From assembly GCF_004681185.1 (NCBI RefSeq), contig NZ_SRIF01000007.1, positions 49,726 through 113,725 of the forward strand: a stretch of 64,000 bases of DNA, read 5' to 3'. The position numbers were made by a program, and so were the translations under genes. This document shows, piece by piece, positions 17,196-26,959 of this stretch. This DNA comes from Haloarcula amylovorans. Lineage in GTDB: Archaea > Halobacteriota > Halobacteria > Halobacteriales > Haloarculaceae. The notes below the pieces were generated by a model. That model was not told where the DNA came from and searched no databases. It saw nothing but the letters and a program-made list of their open reading frames with translations. How positions within the stretch are numbered: position 1 is the stretch's first letter; each line of letters begins with the position of its first letter.

Positions 17196-17860
17196 CGCTC
17201 AGTGCTGGCGGTTCCAACTGCATAAATTTTTCTTGGTAGCATTGTTTGAGGCTGGTCAATTTCTAATCCTCTCCATCTGACGATTGATGGTCCTATTCGC
17301 ATATTTGAGAGATATGAGCAACCTTTCGAATAAAACCGCCTTATCTAAATCTATCAATAGATCCTATTGGGAAATATGTGGCCACAAGATATACTCTGGA
17401 CACAAAAATCTCGATATAGATTTACTATCCCTCCCAATACAACCCTTTTGCAGATAAATCTCTGTTGTAATATGCAATATCTTTTCAACAAACGGATATT
17501 AAATGTATATGGGGGGTAAAATCCCGGAAATAATGCTGTGATAGAAATGTATTGACTACTGAAGGACAACTTGTGTGCTTACATCCTTATCGGCGCCCCT
17601 TCTGCAGTGCGTCATCAAGATCCTTCCAGAGGCTCAACTGCTAGCTCATTCGCTGTCAAGAATCGTTTTTAATCGGAGCAAGTTTCACGTACTTCTACGT
17701 GGGCTGGGCGGCTGCAAGCGAGTAGCCTCACTGCAATTTCTCTCACAGAAGACGTGCCGTCTCAGTATGTTAATTAAACGAAATGTTTATATTCATGGCG
17801 ATTAATCACAACAGATTGGTGGGTGAGAGTGTCTCACGGGGTGTGTTAGGAGGATCGAAG
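17196..17860. other. 665-bp AT-rich gap without a supported gene
   Basis: AT-rich sequence following the cyclase gene. Short frames lack haloarchaeal codon bias. The composition shift marks the edge between the sugar locus and the broken genes beyond 17860. Confidence 0.5.
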
Positions 17861-18150
17861 ATGGACAGGGTCCTCGATATGTTCGCAAAGTGCCAGCGGC
17901 GCTTGATTCTGTTCGCCCTCCCAGAGGGAGCGACGAAACACGAGTCTGACTTCGTGTTTCGTGGTGCAGGCAGTCAGATGACCCGCACTCACTGATCCAT
18001 ACCCACCTCCCAAAGCTGGCTGAGGCGGGCTATATCGAGTGGCACCGAGAAACTGGCGAGGTCTCGAAGGGGCCCCGGTACGACGAGATCGAGCCACTTC
18101 TCGATTTGATCGAAAACCACGTAGACGAATTGCCTCCTAACTGGCCCTAA
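17861..18150 (+). pseudogene. Small HTH regulator (DUF7344-like), frameshifted
   Basis: Starts at ATG 17861 with a clear Shine-Dalgarno-like aggagg 8 nt upstream, unusual here. The first frame reads MDRVLDMFAKCQRRLILFAL and ends at TGA 17995. The conserved second half (LPKLAEAGYIEWHRETGEVS ... ENHVDELPPNWP, stop 18148-18150) is in another frame, so one base was lost or two gained near 17970. Joined, it would be about 95 residues, the size of small haloarchaeal winged-helix regulators. The target is unknown. A sequencing error could also explain the break. Confidence 0.65.
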
Positions 18151-18378
18151 CCTGTCTTCAAGAAGGATCGAGCAGCGATTGTTTCTTGCCCTACAGCGGG
18201 TTCTGATCCTTCCTCTAACAATGCGTCCAGCTAGTCTCTCGATTACTTGTAGTCAGCACTGAGCGTTCGCTGTTCAGTAGCACCGCAGTCTCTCACCGCT
18301 AATACGCGCAACAGCGTGGATTTTCTGCCCCCCAGGGAGTGCGGGGGCGCACCCGAGAGTGCGTCCCAATACAGACCA

Positions 18379-19335
18379 ATGGCGACGATGCAAACCGACC
18401 TTCCCGACGCAGCGACATCTAGCCAGCAAACCACGCACTCCTTCGACGATTCGGACACCCGAGCCGACGATATGCGCGACCAACTCGATACGTGGGTTGA
18501 AGACTTCGCCGAGCTGACTGACGAGGCCCAGGCCAGCGAACAGTTCCAGCAGTGGCTGGAGGTCCAGTCGATGTTCCACGATTACTCGGCCCGGAACACG
18601 CTGCTCATCCAGTTGCAGTGCCCCAACGCAACCAAGGTCGCTGGGTACAATACGTGGCAAGCAGAGTTCGACCGACACGTCCAGCAGGGCGAAGACGCCA
18701 TCTGGATTTGGGCACCCATCATCACCAACAAGTGCCCTGAGTGTGGCAACTCACCCTCGTATCACGCAAATACGGACTGTGAGTACGACAAGACCGACCC
18801 CGACGAGTGGTCACGCGGGCTAGTCGGCTTTCGGCCGACCAGCGTGTTCGATATCTCTCAGACCGAGGGGGAGCCGCTGCCCGACCTCGAAACCGAAGCC
18901 TATGGTGATGCAGATGGCCTCGTCGAAGACCTGTTGGCTGCAACCGACGCTATCGGTGTTGATGCGACTATCGTTGCTTCCGATGAGTGGAAGCATGGGT
19001 CGGCACGCGGGGTGTGTGAACGGCGGAGTCCGACGACGACGAACCCGGTCGTAGAGGTGATCGACCTCGAGAACAGAGCAGATCTTGCGAGCACGCTCAT
19101 TCACGAATTTGCCCATGCAGCCATGCACTTCGAGCGTGAACCCGGTGAGGAGAAATCCCGCTTGGAGGTCAAGGCAGAGGCGGTGGCCTACATCGTCAGA
19201 CCCACTAAAGAGAACAGTAATAAGCGACAGCTGGAGAAGCGACCGAAACCGGGGGTTGCTGAGTGCGGTGAGCAGTACCGCCCGAATACGGGTATGGAAA
19301 GTTCGGCGCTGATTAGAGGGCGAGTCATTCGCTGA
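18379..19335 (+). CDS. ArdC/ImmA-IrrE-like zinc metalloprotein with replaced C-terminus
   Basis: From MATMQTDLPD the protein has 318 residues. The N-terminal half resembles the ArdC antirestriction domain (FHDYSARNTLLIQLQCP, VAGYNTWQAEFDRHVQ), with a zinc-knuckle-like CPECGNSPSYHANTDC insert, then a metalloprotease helix TLIHEFAHAAMHFE (HExxH) and EVKAEAVAYIV with the third-ligand Glu. Similar proteins are common on haloarchaeal plasmids and viruses. After AVAYIV (about 19200) the usual continuation is missing, replaced by a basic, low-quality tail of about 45 residues, indicating recombination or loss of the 3' end. Activity is therefore uncertain. A start at 18316 is open but the extra sequence is not protein-like. 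Confidence 0.75.
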   Translation: MATMQTDLPDAATSSQQTTHSFDDSDTRADDMRDQLDTWVEDFAELTDEAQASEQFQQWLEVQSMFHDYSARNTLLIQLQCPNATKVAGYNTWQAEFDRHVQQGEDAIWIWAPIITNKCPECGNSPSYHANTDCEYDKTDPDEWSRGLVGFRPTSVFDISQTEGEPLPDLETEAYGDADGLVEDLLAATDAIGVDATIVASDEWKHGSARGVCERRSPTTTNPVVEVIDLENRADLASTLIHEFAHAAMHFEREPGEEKSRLEVKAEAVAYIVRPTKENSNKRQLEKRPKPGVAECGEQYRPNTGMESSALIRGRVIR

Positions 19336-20086
19336 GGTCGGTTTGATACTCATATTGGGGTTTGCTACTGATTGCTCTGGTTGGCTGGCGATACTACTGG
19401 TTACCCTGATTACCCCCACGAGCGGGCCGCGTCACACGCACCCAGTCACCGCGGAGGCGATCTCGTCTAAACCGGTGTCAGATTTATTTGAATTTTGATG
19501 TCGTAGCTATCGTGAAACCAACTCCAATCTCAGTGAGATTCACAAGTGGGTAGATAAAAAATGTATCGAGTGGTATTGGTTCAAGTCTATATTAGCTCTA
19601 CCCCCCTTTAGGGGGTAGAGCAAATACGGATATTCCCCGATGACCAGAAAGCCGTGGTTCGTAGACGCGACACTAGTTTCATTTAGATTACTCTCTTAGC
19701 AATCAGTCCGCTTTAGAATGTATTTTTATCCTATAATTCTCCCACACACCAAGCCGCTCTCACTACTAGTGAAGTCTAACTCAAGACGTGATTTTGTCTG
19801 CCTCTGATAGGCGAGAGGCTTATAATGAATAGCGACCAGCAGCAGGCAACCGTCGAATACTAATGAGACAGTCATTAACTGGCGGACTGGTCTCTACAAC
19901 ACATCCTGAGACGGGCCCGCCACTCCGCTGAACGGATGTCAGAAGCTGTGAGTGGATAAATTAGCGCATAATAGTACCCCAGTTACGAATAGTAGTGAAA
20001 TGAAGCGAGTAGCAGTCGCTGTAAGCGTCGCACGCGAAACTCTATTTCCCCGCTATCATACACAGCGACCATTTTATCGCAGAAAC
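19336..20086. other. 750-bp gap containing a palindrome, no gene seen
   Basis: No supported coding frame. Apart from the palindrome at 19596-19620 I see only AT-rich spacer. It lies between the truncated ArdC-like gene and the convergent TBP gene and is probably where the lost 3' part of the former was deleted (inference). Confidence 0.5.
19596..19620. repeat. Perfect 10-bp stem palindrome
   Basis: Arms ctctaccccc (19596-19605) and gggggtagag (19611-19620) with a 5-nt loop form a very stable hairpin. No T-run follows, so it is either an orientation-independent terminator or a protein binding site. Confidence 0.5.
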
Positions 20087-20647
20087 TCACTCCAGTAACC
20101 CGAGATCAGTGAGTCGATCTTCGATTACCGAGAGTGCGTCTTCGGCATCGGTCAACTGCTTGCCACCCGTAATGACGAGTTTCCCGCTGCCGAACAGCAG
20201 TGCCACGACATCCGGGTCATCGAGTCGATAGACAAGTCCCGGGAACTGTTCTGGTTCATACTCGATGTGCTCAAGGCCGAGTCCGATTGCAATCGCATTC
20301 AAATTTAGATTCGCGCCCAGATCAGCGCTCGAGACGATATTCTGGATATCGATCGCTGGTGAGTCGTCAACCTCGACGCCCAAGCTACGGAGTTCATCAA
20401 AGACCTCTCCGAGGGCAGTCTCAACATCGTCTACGCTTTTCGCCCCGGTACACACCACTTTTCCCGAGCGGAAAATTAGCGCCACGGCCTTGGGATCGTG
20501 CATCCGATAGACCAATCCGGGGAAATTTTCCGGATCGTAGTCACTTCCATCGAGATCCATGGCGAGTGATTCGAGAGCCAGTTCCTGACCAATGTCGCTC
20601 GACGCGACGACATTTTCTACCGCAATTGACGCTGCTGAGAGACTCAT
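20087..20647 (-). CDS. tbp: TATA-box binding protein (TBP) paralogue
   Basis: General archaeal transcription factor that binds the TATA box and recruits TFB and RNA polymerase. The 186-residue protein has the two TBP direct repeats: IAVENVVASSDIGQELALES with FPGLVYRMHDPKAVALIF and VVCTGAKS, then IDIQNIVSSADLGANLNLNA with FPGLVYRLDDPDVVALLF and LVITGGKQ. The start at 20647 (MSLSAASIAV) matches the family; the frame is open to 20857 but that leader is basic and unlike TBP. Many haloarchaea carry extra TBPs on plasmids, which can direct subsets of promoters. The histone-like and SMC-like genes are upstream on the same strand. Confidence 0.95.
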   Translation of the reverse strand: MSLSAASIAVENVVASSDIGQELALESLAMDLDGSDYDPENFPGLVYRMHDPKAVALIFRSGKVVCTGAKSVDDVETALGEVFDELRSLGVEVDDSPAIDIQNIVSSADLGANLNLNAIAIGLGLEHIEYEPEQFPGLVYRLDDPDVVALLFGSGKLVITGGKQLTDAEDALSVIEDRLTDLGLLE

Positions 20648-20723
20648 TGTAGTACCGTGCTCCCACACACCTCTTAAAACAGGGCCTGATCCAGCGCGGA
20701 CGAGACAAAATTTCGAGTGTGCC

Positions 20724-20888
20724 TTAGAGGTCGCGTGCCTGGACCGTCTTTCGGTCGTTAGCTTCAGCACGCTCGGCAGCGTCTTCGAGTAGTTCAGCGA
20801 CCTCCGCATCAAGTGTCTCATAGAAATCCGCCGAGACATTGTGCTCCGACAGTGCATCCTTCACCGCTGCTTTGACAATGAGAGACAT
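20724..20888 (-). CDS. Small histone-fold-like protein (54 aa)
   Basis: A 54-residue frame beginning MSLIVKAAVKDALSEHNVSA and ending ANDRKTVQARDL. The pattern ALSEHNVSADFYETLDAEVAELLEDAAERAEANDRKTV follows the second half of a histone fold (long helix, then RKTV and a short helix), as in small haloarchaeal histone-family/DUF1931-like proteins. It is too short for a full histone dimer partner by itself. A TATA-like box at 20911-20919 sits 23-31 bp upstream, implying a leaderless transcript. It lies between the SMC-like gene (55 bp) and tbp (76 bp), all on the same strand. DNA binding is inferred from the fold. Confidence 0.75.
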   Translation of the reverse strand: MSLIVKAAVKDALSEHNVSADFYETLDAEVAELLEDAAERAEANDRKTVQARDL

Positions 20889-20910
20889 TCCAGTAGGGTC
20901 TATTCGAGTC

Positions 20911-20919
20911 CCCTATATA
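20911..20919 (-). promoter_or_regulatory. TATA-like box of the histone-like gene
   Basis: On the minus strand, cttatatag, 23-31 bp before the start codon at 20888. It lies between the SMC-like stop (20944) and the small gene, so the latter can be transcribed independently. Confidence 0.5.
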
Positions 20920-20943
20920 AGAGTTTGAGCTGTGAGTTGCTGT

Positions 20944-22905
20944 TCAGATAGCAGTAACCCGATTCACGTTGTCGTCCAGCGCCTGCGCGTCTTCCGGGAG
21001 CAGGGCAACCACGAGATACTCGGCATAGTCCTCGAAGTACTCGACGAGTTGGGCGATCCGGGCCGAATCGATCGCTTCCAGTGAATCCAACAGCATGAAC
21101 GGGACCGTCTCGTAGAGGTCGTGAACGAGATAGCCAGCGAGCGCGAAGATGAGTCCTGTCACCTCGCGCTCACTCTCGCTGAGATGCGCAACCGTATCTT
21201 CGTAGGCCGCCCCGTTTTCCGTCGTTCGGACAATGTGGAGATCGAACGCCGTCTTATCGACTTTCCGGCGGCCCTCACGCACGGTCTGTTCGACACGTTC
21301 GATCCAGATCCGGTCGAGGTTCTCGTAGTCTAGAATCTCGAGCATCGCGTCCATGTGTTCGTTGAACTCATCGACGGCGTCGGCTTCGATCTGGTCGATC
21401 TTCGTCCGCTCGTCGGTCAGCTGTTCGAGTAACTCGTCGCGTTCCTCTCGGAGGTCGTCGGCTCGGTCGAGCATGTCTTCAATCTCTTCGATTTCCTCGG
21501 TGATTTCCTCTAGATCAGATTCTAGACTGTCGATCGCGAACTCCAGCTGGTTGGCTTCTTTGTGGAGCGACAGCACCTCTTCGAAGTCATCCGACTCGAG
21601 ATCGTCGACGTCGGCTTCGAGCGATTCGACGTCATCGGTCAGTTCTTCACGTTGGGATTTGAGCGAGTCGAGTTGCGCGTCGCGGCTCTCAATTTCATCC
21701 TCGATATCGGTGAGCTTACGCTCGATTTGCTCACGCTCGTTTTGCTGCTGTTTGGCTTCGCGCTGGGTGGCCTTCAGCTCTTCCAGCTCGGACTTGACAT
21801 CGTTGAGCTCCTGTACTAGATCTTGACGGCGCTCCTGAAGACGCTCAACAGTGTTCTCGATTTGCTCACGTTCGACCGTCGACCCACACGTCCAACAGGT
21901 AACCGAATCATCGTCATTACCAAGCAATTCGTCAGTCGGCGACCCAGATGACTCGGATTGCTCAGAATCGTCGAGCGTTTCGAGAACCTCGTAGTCCTCA
22001 TCTTCCAATCGCTCTTCGTTGTACTGGATAAGACTCTGAAGATCCGAGATCTGGGAGTTCAGTGTTTGCCGTTTCTCGCGGAGCTGTTCGATTTCGGTTT
22101 CAAGGTGCTGGTGATCGCCCATCGGCGTCTCGGGCAGGTCCTCGAGTTCGTCTTCAAGATCACTTCGCTCCTGTTTGAGTGAGGAGATGCTCTCGTTTTG
22201 TGTCTCGATCTGGCGACGCGTTGATTCGAGGTCTGAGCGTGTCGAGCGAAGGTCGTCAAGCTTCGCTTCTAACTCTTCCTGATCCTCCCGACTCGACTCG
22301 ATATCACGGTTACTTTCATCTAGCTCAGCTTCTTTTTCCTCGAGTTCGTCCTTCTTCTCCTGTATCTGTTCTTGTATCTGGTTTCTTCGTTGTTCCAGTT
22401 TCGGTATATCCGTTTTTCTGTCTTCGATAGTAGCTAGTTCGTCATTGATGTCGTCTTTTTCACCCTCTAATTCGCGTATTCTATTTTTAATGTCGTCGAT
22501 GTCCACGGGACGCATGATGATTTCGCGAAGGTCGTCACCTTGGGCAACAGACTGGCGTGCTTCGTTAGTCTCCAGCAGGAATGCGAAGAGATCGGCGACC
22601 TCGGGGTCGTCAAGGTAGCCGTCACCATCGAACGCGACTGCATCACCGGCACGAGTGAGTGTCCGTTCGTAGGTCTCGCCATGGATGTTCAATTGGATGC
22701 GTCCTTCATCGGCATCGCCTTTGAGTGTCGCCTGATTGCTTCCCATAGCCGCCATGATAGATTGGAGGAATGACGTCCGGTTGGTCGCGTTCTTACCGGT
22801 CAGGACAGTTACGCCGGGTGGAATCGAAACCTGGGTACTGTCGATACCGCCGATGTTCTGGACGGTGAATTCTGCTGTCTGTGAAACCTGTTCCGAGGTG
22901 GGCAT
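20944..22905 (-). CDS. Archaea-specific SMC-related coiled-coil ATPase
   Basis: Rad50/SMC-like protein of 653 residues. The N-terminal ATP-binding lobe has FTVQNIGGIDSTQVSIPPGV and a modified Walker A, LTGKNATNRTSFLQ (about 36-49). A first coiled coil runs about 140-300. A zinc-hook-like CWTC at 337-340 follows, then a second coiled coil about 345-520. The C-terminal lobe has HLSESEREVTGLIFALAGYL (signature region) and FMLLDSLEAID (Walker B-like). The lone CxxC suggests hook dimerisation as in Rad50. Haloarchaea have several such proteins (Sph family), some linked to cell shape or chromosome organisation. The grouping with TBP and a histone-like gene suggests a DNA-organisation role. Two relics of similar genes occur at 26960-27385 and 55866-56430. 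Confidence 0.9.
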   Translation of the reverse strand: MPTSEQVSQTAEFTVQNIGGIDSTQVSIPPGVTVLTGKNATNRTSFLQSIMAAMGSNQATLKGDADEGRIQLNIHGETYERTLTRAGDAVAFDGDGYLDDPEVADLFAFLLETNEARQSVAQGDDLREIIMRPVDIDDIKNRIRELEGEKDDINDELATIEDRKTDIPKLEQRRNQIQEQIQEKKDELEEKEAELDESNRDIESSREDQEELEAKLDDLRSTRSDLESTRRQIETQNESISSLKQERSDLEDELEDLPETPMGDHQHLETEIEQLREKRQTLNSQISDLQSLIQYNEERLEDEDYEVLETLDDSEQSESSGSPTDELLGNDDDSVTCWTCGSTVEREQIENTVERLQERRQDLVQELNDVKSELEELKATQREAKQQQNEREQIERKLTDIEDEIESRDAQLDSLKSQREELTDDVESLEADVDDLESDDFEEVLSLHKEANQLEFAIDSLESDLEEITEEIEEIEDMLDRADDLREERDELLEQLTDERTKIDQIEADAVDEFNEHMDAMLEILDYENLDRIWIERVEQTVREGRRKVDKTAFDLHIVRTTENGAAYEDTVAHLSESEREVTGLIFALAGYLVHDLYETVPFMLLDSLEAIDSARIAQLVEYFEDYAEYLVVALLPEDAQALDDNVNRVTAI

Positions 22906-23005
22906 ACATCACGGAATGAGTTCCATCTATTAAAATCCTATATCGGGAGCTGGAGTGTGGGTAGATAGAATCGCACCCACTAATCTCGTAGCCCGCTGAA
23001 GGGAC

Positions 23006-25297
23006 TCAGTCTCGAACGGATTCGAGGATGAGCCGTTGTTCAACGCGCTTGGCCTCGCGCTGGGCGTCGTGGACGGCGTCGACGTTGACGCTGATGGAGG
23101 TGATACCTGTATCGACCAGTTCCTGAATCATGCGGGGCTTCGAGGCCGCCTGTCCGCAGATACTTGTCGCGACGTCGTACTCCCGGCACGTCTCGATAAC
23201 GTCGTGGAGCAACCGCATCACCGCCGGGTGGAGTTCATCGTAGCGGTCGGCGACAGTCCCGTTGTTGCGGTCGACGGCGAGCGTGTACTGCGTAAGATCG
23301 TTCGTCCCGAAGGAGACGAAGTCCAATCCCGTCTCACACAGTTCTTCGATGCAGAGGGCGCTAGCCGGCGTCTCAACCATCACCCCCCAGTCGCGCTTTT
23401 CGGGGTTGATACCGGCTTCCCGCATCAACGATTTCGCCCGCTGAACGTCCTCAGCGTCGTTCACGAGCGGGAGTATCAATTCGAGGCTGTCGTAGCCCAT
23501 CTCGTAGAGTTTCTTGAACGCACGCAACTGGAGTGTGAACGTCTCCGGCTCGTTTAACGAGCGGCGGATACCGCGGTAGCCGAGCATCGGATTGTGTTCG
23601 CGAGGTTCGTCGTCGCCACCCTCCAGTTGACGGAACTCGTCGGTTGGTGCGTCGAGCGTGCGAATGCGCACCGGTCGGGGGTAGAACTCCTCGGCCACTG
23701 TTCGCATCGAGTCGGTCAGGGTGTTTATAAACGCTTCTTCGCTATGATCTTCGACGTACTGCTGTGGGGTCTTATTCGTCGAGAGCACCATGTGCTCCAT
23801 GCGGAGTAACCCCACGCCGTCGGCCCCGGTCGCTGCCGCCCGTTCCGCGGCCTCGGGGATGGAGACGTTGACTTTGATGTCAGTCGCTGTCATGGGCTTG
23901 CTACCCTGTCTCCCTGCTCGCGGCACCATTGACGAATCGCTGTCAGCGTCGCCGTTGTCGGTGGGCGTGCGGTGGCCGTCGGCGACGACACCGCGGTTGC
24001 CATCGATGGAGACGACCTGATCGTCGATAAGAGTCTGAGTCGCGGTCTCCGAGCCGATAACCGCGGGCACGCCTAACTCGCGTGAGACGATTGCGGCGTG
24101 GCTCGTCATCCCGCCTTCGTCGGTGACGAGCGCGCTCGCTCGCTTCATCGCCGGGACCATATCGGGCGTGGTCATCTCCGTGACGATGATGTCGCCCTGA
24201 TTGACCTTGTCGAGCTGGTCTAATGTCCCGACGATGCGAACCGACCCGGTTGCTGTCCCCGGACTTGCGCCGAGGCCGTCGACGAGGACGCTCCCATCGG
24301 GTGAGCTGTCATCGCTGTCGCCACCACTGTTCTGCGTGGCAGCCCCATTGGTCTGCTCGTCGATGGTCGTGATGGGTCGGGACTGCAGGAGAAAGACGCC
24401 GCCATCGTCGATAGCCCACTCGACGTCTTGCGGTTGGTCATAATGATTTTCGACGAGTTCACCCAGTCGATGGAGGCTGTCGAGTTCTTCATCGTCAAGA
24501 ACGCGCTCGGTTTGTTTCTCGTCGGGAACTGACTTCTCGACGGTCTCACCGGTTTCGTTGTCCTTGACGTGCATCGTCTTTTTGGTGGCGACAGTCACTG
24601 TCTCGACAGACTCCGCCTCTCGGTCGTAGGTATAGTTGTCGGGTGAGACAGCGCCTGAGACGACGGCTTCGCCCAGACCCCACGCGGCTTCGACGGTTAT
24701 CTCGGGCTCGCCGGTCGAGGGGTGGCTCGTGAACATCACGCCGGATTTCTCGGCATCAACCATGCGCTGGACGACGACGGCGATGTCGACGGCTTCGTGG
24801 TCGAAGCCCTGTTCGTCGCGGTAGTAGATCGCCCGCTGGGTGAACAGTGACGCCCAGCACCGTTTGACCTTTTCAAGGAGATCCGCGCGGGAGACGTTGA
24901 GGAACGTTTCTTGTTGCCCGGCAAAGGAGGCGTCGGGCAAGTCTTCCGCCGTGGCCGACGAACGCACTGCAACAAAGGGATTGTTCTGGAAGTCATCGTA
25001 GGCGTCGAGGATGTCAGATGCGACACTCTCGGGAAGGTCGGTGCCGAGGATGAGTTCCCGCGCTCGCTGTTCGGCAGTGGCAAGGGCTGTCGAATCTTCA
25101 CCGTCAACGTCAGTAGCTTCGAACAGTTCCATGGCGATGCCGGCTTCTTCGATGAACGTGCGGTAGGTGTCTGCAGTGACGACGAACGCCGAAGGGACGG
25201 GGAGGCCAGCGTCTCGGAGTTCGCCGAGGGAGGCTCCCTTTCCGCCAGCGGTATCGACATCGCTCGTGCTGATTGCGCTCAGCCAGGCTACGGGCAT
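23006..25297 (-). CDS. ppsA: Phosphoenolpyruvate synthase
   Basis: Converts pyruvate, ATP and water to PEP, AMP and phosphate. The 763-residue protein has an ATP-grasp N-terminal domain (GGKGASLGELRDAGLPVPSA), the phosphohistidine domain with DEGGMTSHAAIVSRELGVPA, and a C-terminal PEP/pyruvate barrel with RMEHMVLS, GYRGIRRSL and FVSFGTNDLTQY. Length is normal. A TATA-like element about 25 bp upstream suggests a leaderless transcript. PEP from this enzyme could fuel the local PTS, which spends one PEP per sugar imported; this link is inferred. Confidence 0.95.
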   Translation of the reverse strand: MPVAWLSAISTSDVDTAGGKGASLGELRDAGLPVPSAFVVTADTYRTFIEEAGIAMELFEATDVDGEDSTALATAEQRARELILGTDLPESVASDILDAYDDFQNNPFVAVRSSATAEDLPDASFAGQQETFLNVSRADLLEKVKRCWASLFTQRAIYYRDEQGFDHEAVDIAVVVQRMVDAEKSGVMFTSHPSTGEPEITVEAAWGLGEAVVSGAVSPDNYTYDREAESVETVTVATKKTMHVKDNETGETVEKSVPDEKQTERVLDDEELDSLHRLGELVENHYDQPQDVEWAIDDGGVFLLQSRPITTIDEQTNGAATQNSGGDSDDSSPDGSVLVDGLGASPGTATGSVRIVGTLDQLDKVNQGDIIVTEMTTPDMVPAMKRASALVTDEGGMTSHAAIVSRELGVPAVIGSETATQTLIDDQVVSIDGNRGVVADGHRTPTDNGDADSDSSMVPRAGRQGSKPMTATDIKVNVSIPEAAERAAATGADGVGLLRMEHMVLSTNKTPQQYVEDHSEEAFINTLTDSMRTVAEEFYPRPVRIRTLDAPTDEFRQLEGGDDEPREHNPMLGYRGIRRSLNEPETFTLQLRAFKKLYEMGYDSLELILPLVNDAEDVQRAKSLMREAGINPEKRDWGVMVETPASALCIEELCETGLDFVSFGTNDLTQYTLAVDRNNGTVADRYDELHPAVMRLLHDVIETCREYDVATSICGQAASKPRMIQELVDTGITSISVNVDAVHDAQREAKRVEQRLILESVRD

Positions 25298-25319
25298 GTA
25301 CGCGTCTGTTGTTCATACC

Positions 25320-25331
25320 GTCATATATAAT
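25320..25331 (-). promoter_or_regulatory. TATA-like box of ppsA
   Basis: On the minus strand, gattatatatga, 23-34 bp before the ATG at 25297. Confidence 0.55.
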
Positions 25332-25403
25332 CAGTGGGTCTATTATCGTGTCGCTTGGAGTTTCTATTGTTGATTTACTGTCTCGTCCTCACGTCGATGC
25401 CTG

Positions 25404-26690
25404 CTAGTCGAGCGTGTGTCGTCGGGCCTGCTGTCGAACGACGTACGACGCTGCGATGAGGCCGAGAGCTGCGAGAGAGTACTGGACCTCAGTCGAGCCG
25501 AGACCCAACATGGTCAAGCTGAGGGTGAGGAAGGCGACGACGGCGGGGACGCGGAACGAGGGCTTGACGCTGGTCGGATAAACCGGAGATCCAAGAACTA
25601 GAACAGGTTGATACCTGGAATCCGGTCCAGACAATGGAGAGACGAGCTGGTAGAAGGGGAGCGAAACGTCACGAGGACGCCGCTTGCGGCCATCACAAAC
25701 GCGACTCCGACCCACGAAACTCAGTCTAGTCGGTTGTCCGAGCAAACGTCGCCAGGAGCGTCTCGTTCTCCCTAAGAACAAAGAGGATACGCCGCGCTCA
25801 GCGAACTGACAGGCATCGTGGTGAAGATAGCCGTGACGGCGCCGATCACGAAGAGGTAGTTAAGTACGGGATACTGACCGTCTCGCGACGACGCCCAGCG
25901 GCATCCGAAGCACCAGCGCATCGTCGGTGAACGCCGTCGCTGGAACGACGCCGTGCAGCGCCGCGACGACCAGCATGTATAGCACCGTGGTGATACCGGG
26001 TGAGAGCAGTATCGCTTGCGGCGCAGTCCACGAGGGGCTCTCTATCTCTTCGACTGTCGCAGGAACGACCGTCCACGCTCCGTATTCACTCGTCGCTATC
26101 TGGACAGCGGCGAGAATCGACCCGGTGCTGCCCCTGAATAACAGGCGGTACCGGACGGGTCGGCACAGGCGGGACCGGCCGCGGTGAACACTACCAACAC
26201 GGCCAGTAGCACAGTCGAAAAGACGGAGTTCGTTTGGCTCATAATGTTAACGCTGAGGAAGTTGAATATCCCGGCAAGGACGATGGCCACAAAGGCGGAT
26301 AAGACTGTGTGGCCGGCCTAGCGGAATGAGCTGTAAGAGGGACTGAACGACAGCGAGCGCGGAGCCGGGTCGAATACGCAGCCGACGCCTTCAACGTGAC
26401 TAGCGAACAACCGAATGTGTTCTGCTAGTCCCAGTGCATCGAAGGGGGAAACGGCGGGCGCACCCGCCTTCAAGAACGCTAGCATGAACTCGGTGTGATA
26501 GAGCGCGATAGCGTCCATCAGCATGCTGGCGAGGAGTCACGTGAACACGGCAAATGGGCCAGTCAGCTGGCCCATCGATCCTGAGAAAACGAAGATTGCC
26601 GACCCGATCATCCCACCGATACGCAGCAGGATGCAGTCGAGAAGGCTGAGGTCACGCGCGAATCCGTAAGCCGATTGTGTTGTCACCGAC
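25404..26690 (-). pseudogene. APC-family amino acid permease relic
   Basis: Membrane-protein pieces of one permease occur in different minus-strand frames in the right order. Near 26640 is DLSLLDCILLRIGGMIGSAIF with GSMGQLTGPFAVF. Next come a stop and MDAIALYHTEFMLAFLKAG (about 26450-26520). Near 26100-26290 is FVAIVLAGIFNFLSVNIMSQTNS in several frames. At the end is VVAFLTLSLTMLGLGSTEVQ with stop near 25404. The opening resembles the first helices of APC transporters, where IGGMIGSAIF is the unwound substrate-binding helix. Multiple stops and frameshifts make it dead. It points away from ppsA's start, leaving a 106-bp promoter gap. Confidence 0.75.
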
Positions 26691-26959
26691 GGACAATCGA
26701 CTCCCCGCACGGATTGGGTGTTGCTCTACAGGCCGATGTTGCGGTTTCTCTGTGTACTAGTATATTGGAACAAATGGCCAAGACTCTCGTCGTTTAGCAG
26801 CCGTGCGGTTCTTGGAAACGAACCATCGAACTATCTGTAGGGCTCATCGTCCGAACGAGATCAGCCGTCGCAGCAGCGCGATTTGGATAATAGATGTACT
26901 TTTGTTATCAAACCGCGCCGTATTTTGGTTCTCACGAACGAGCGGTCCGAGAGTACTAG

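Noticed and set aside
21353-21826. Long serine-rich antisense frame in the SMC-like gene
   Set aside because: It is the mirror of the acidic coiled coil; Glu/Asp codons give Ser/Leu on the other strand. No start signal.
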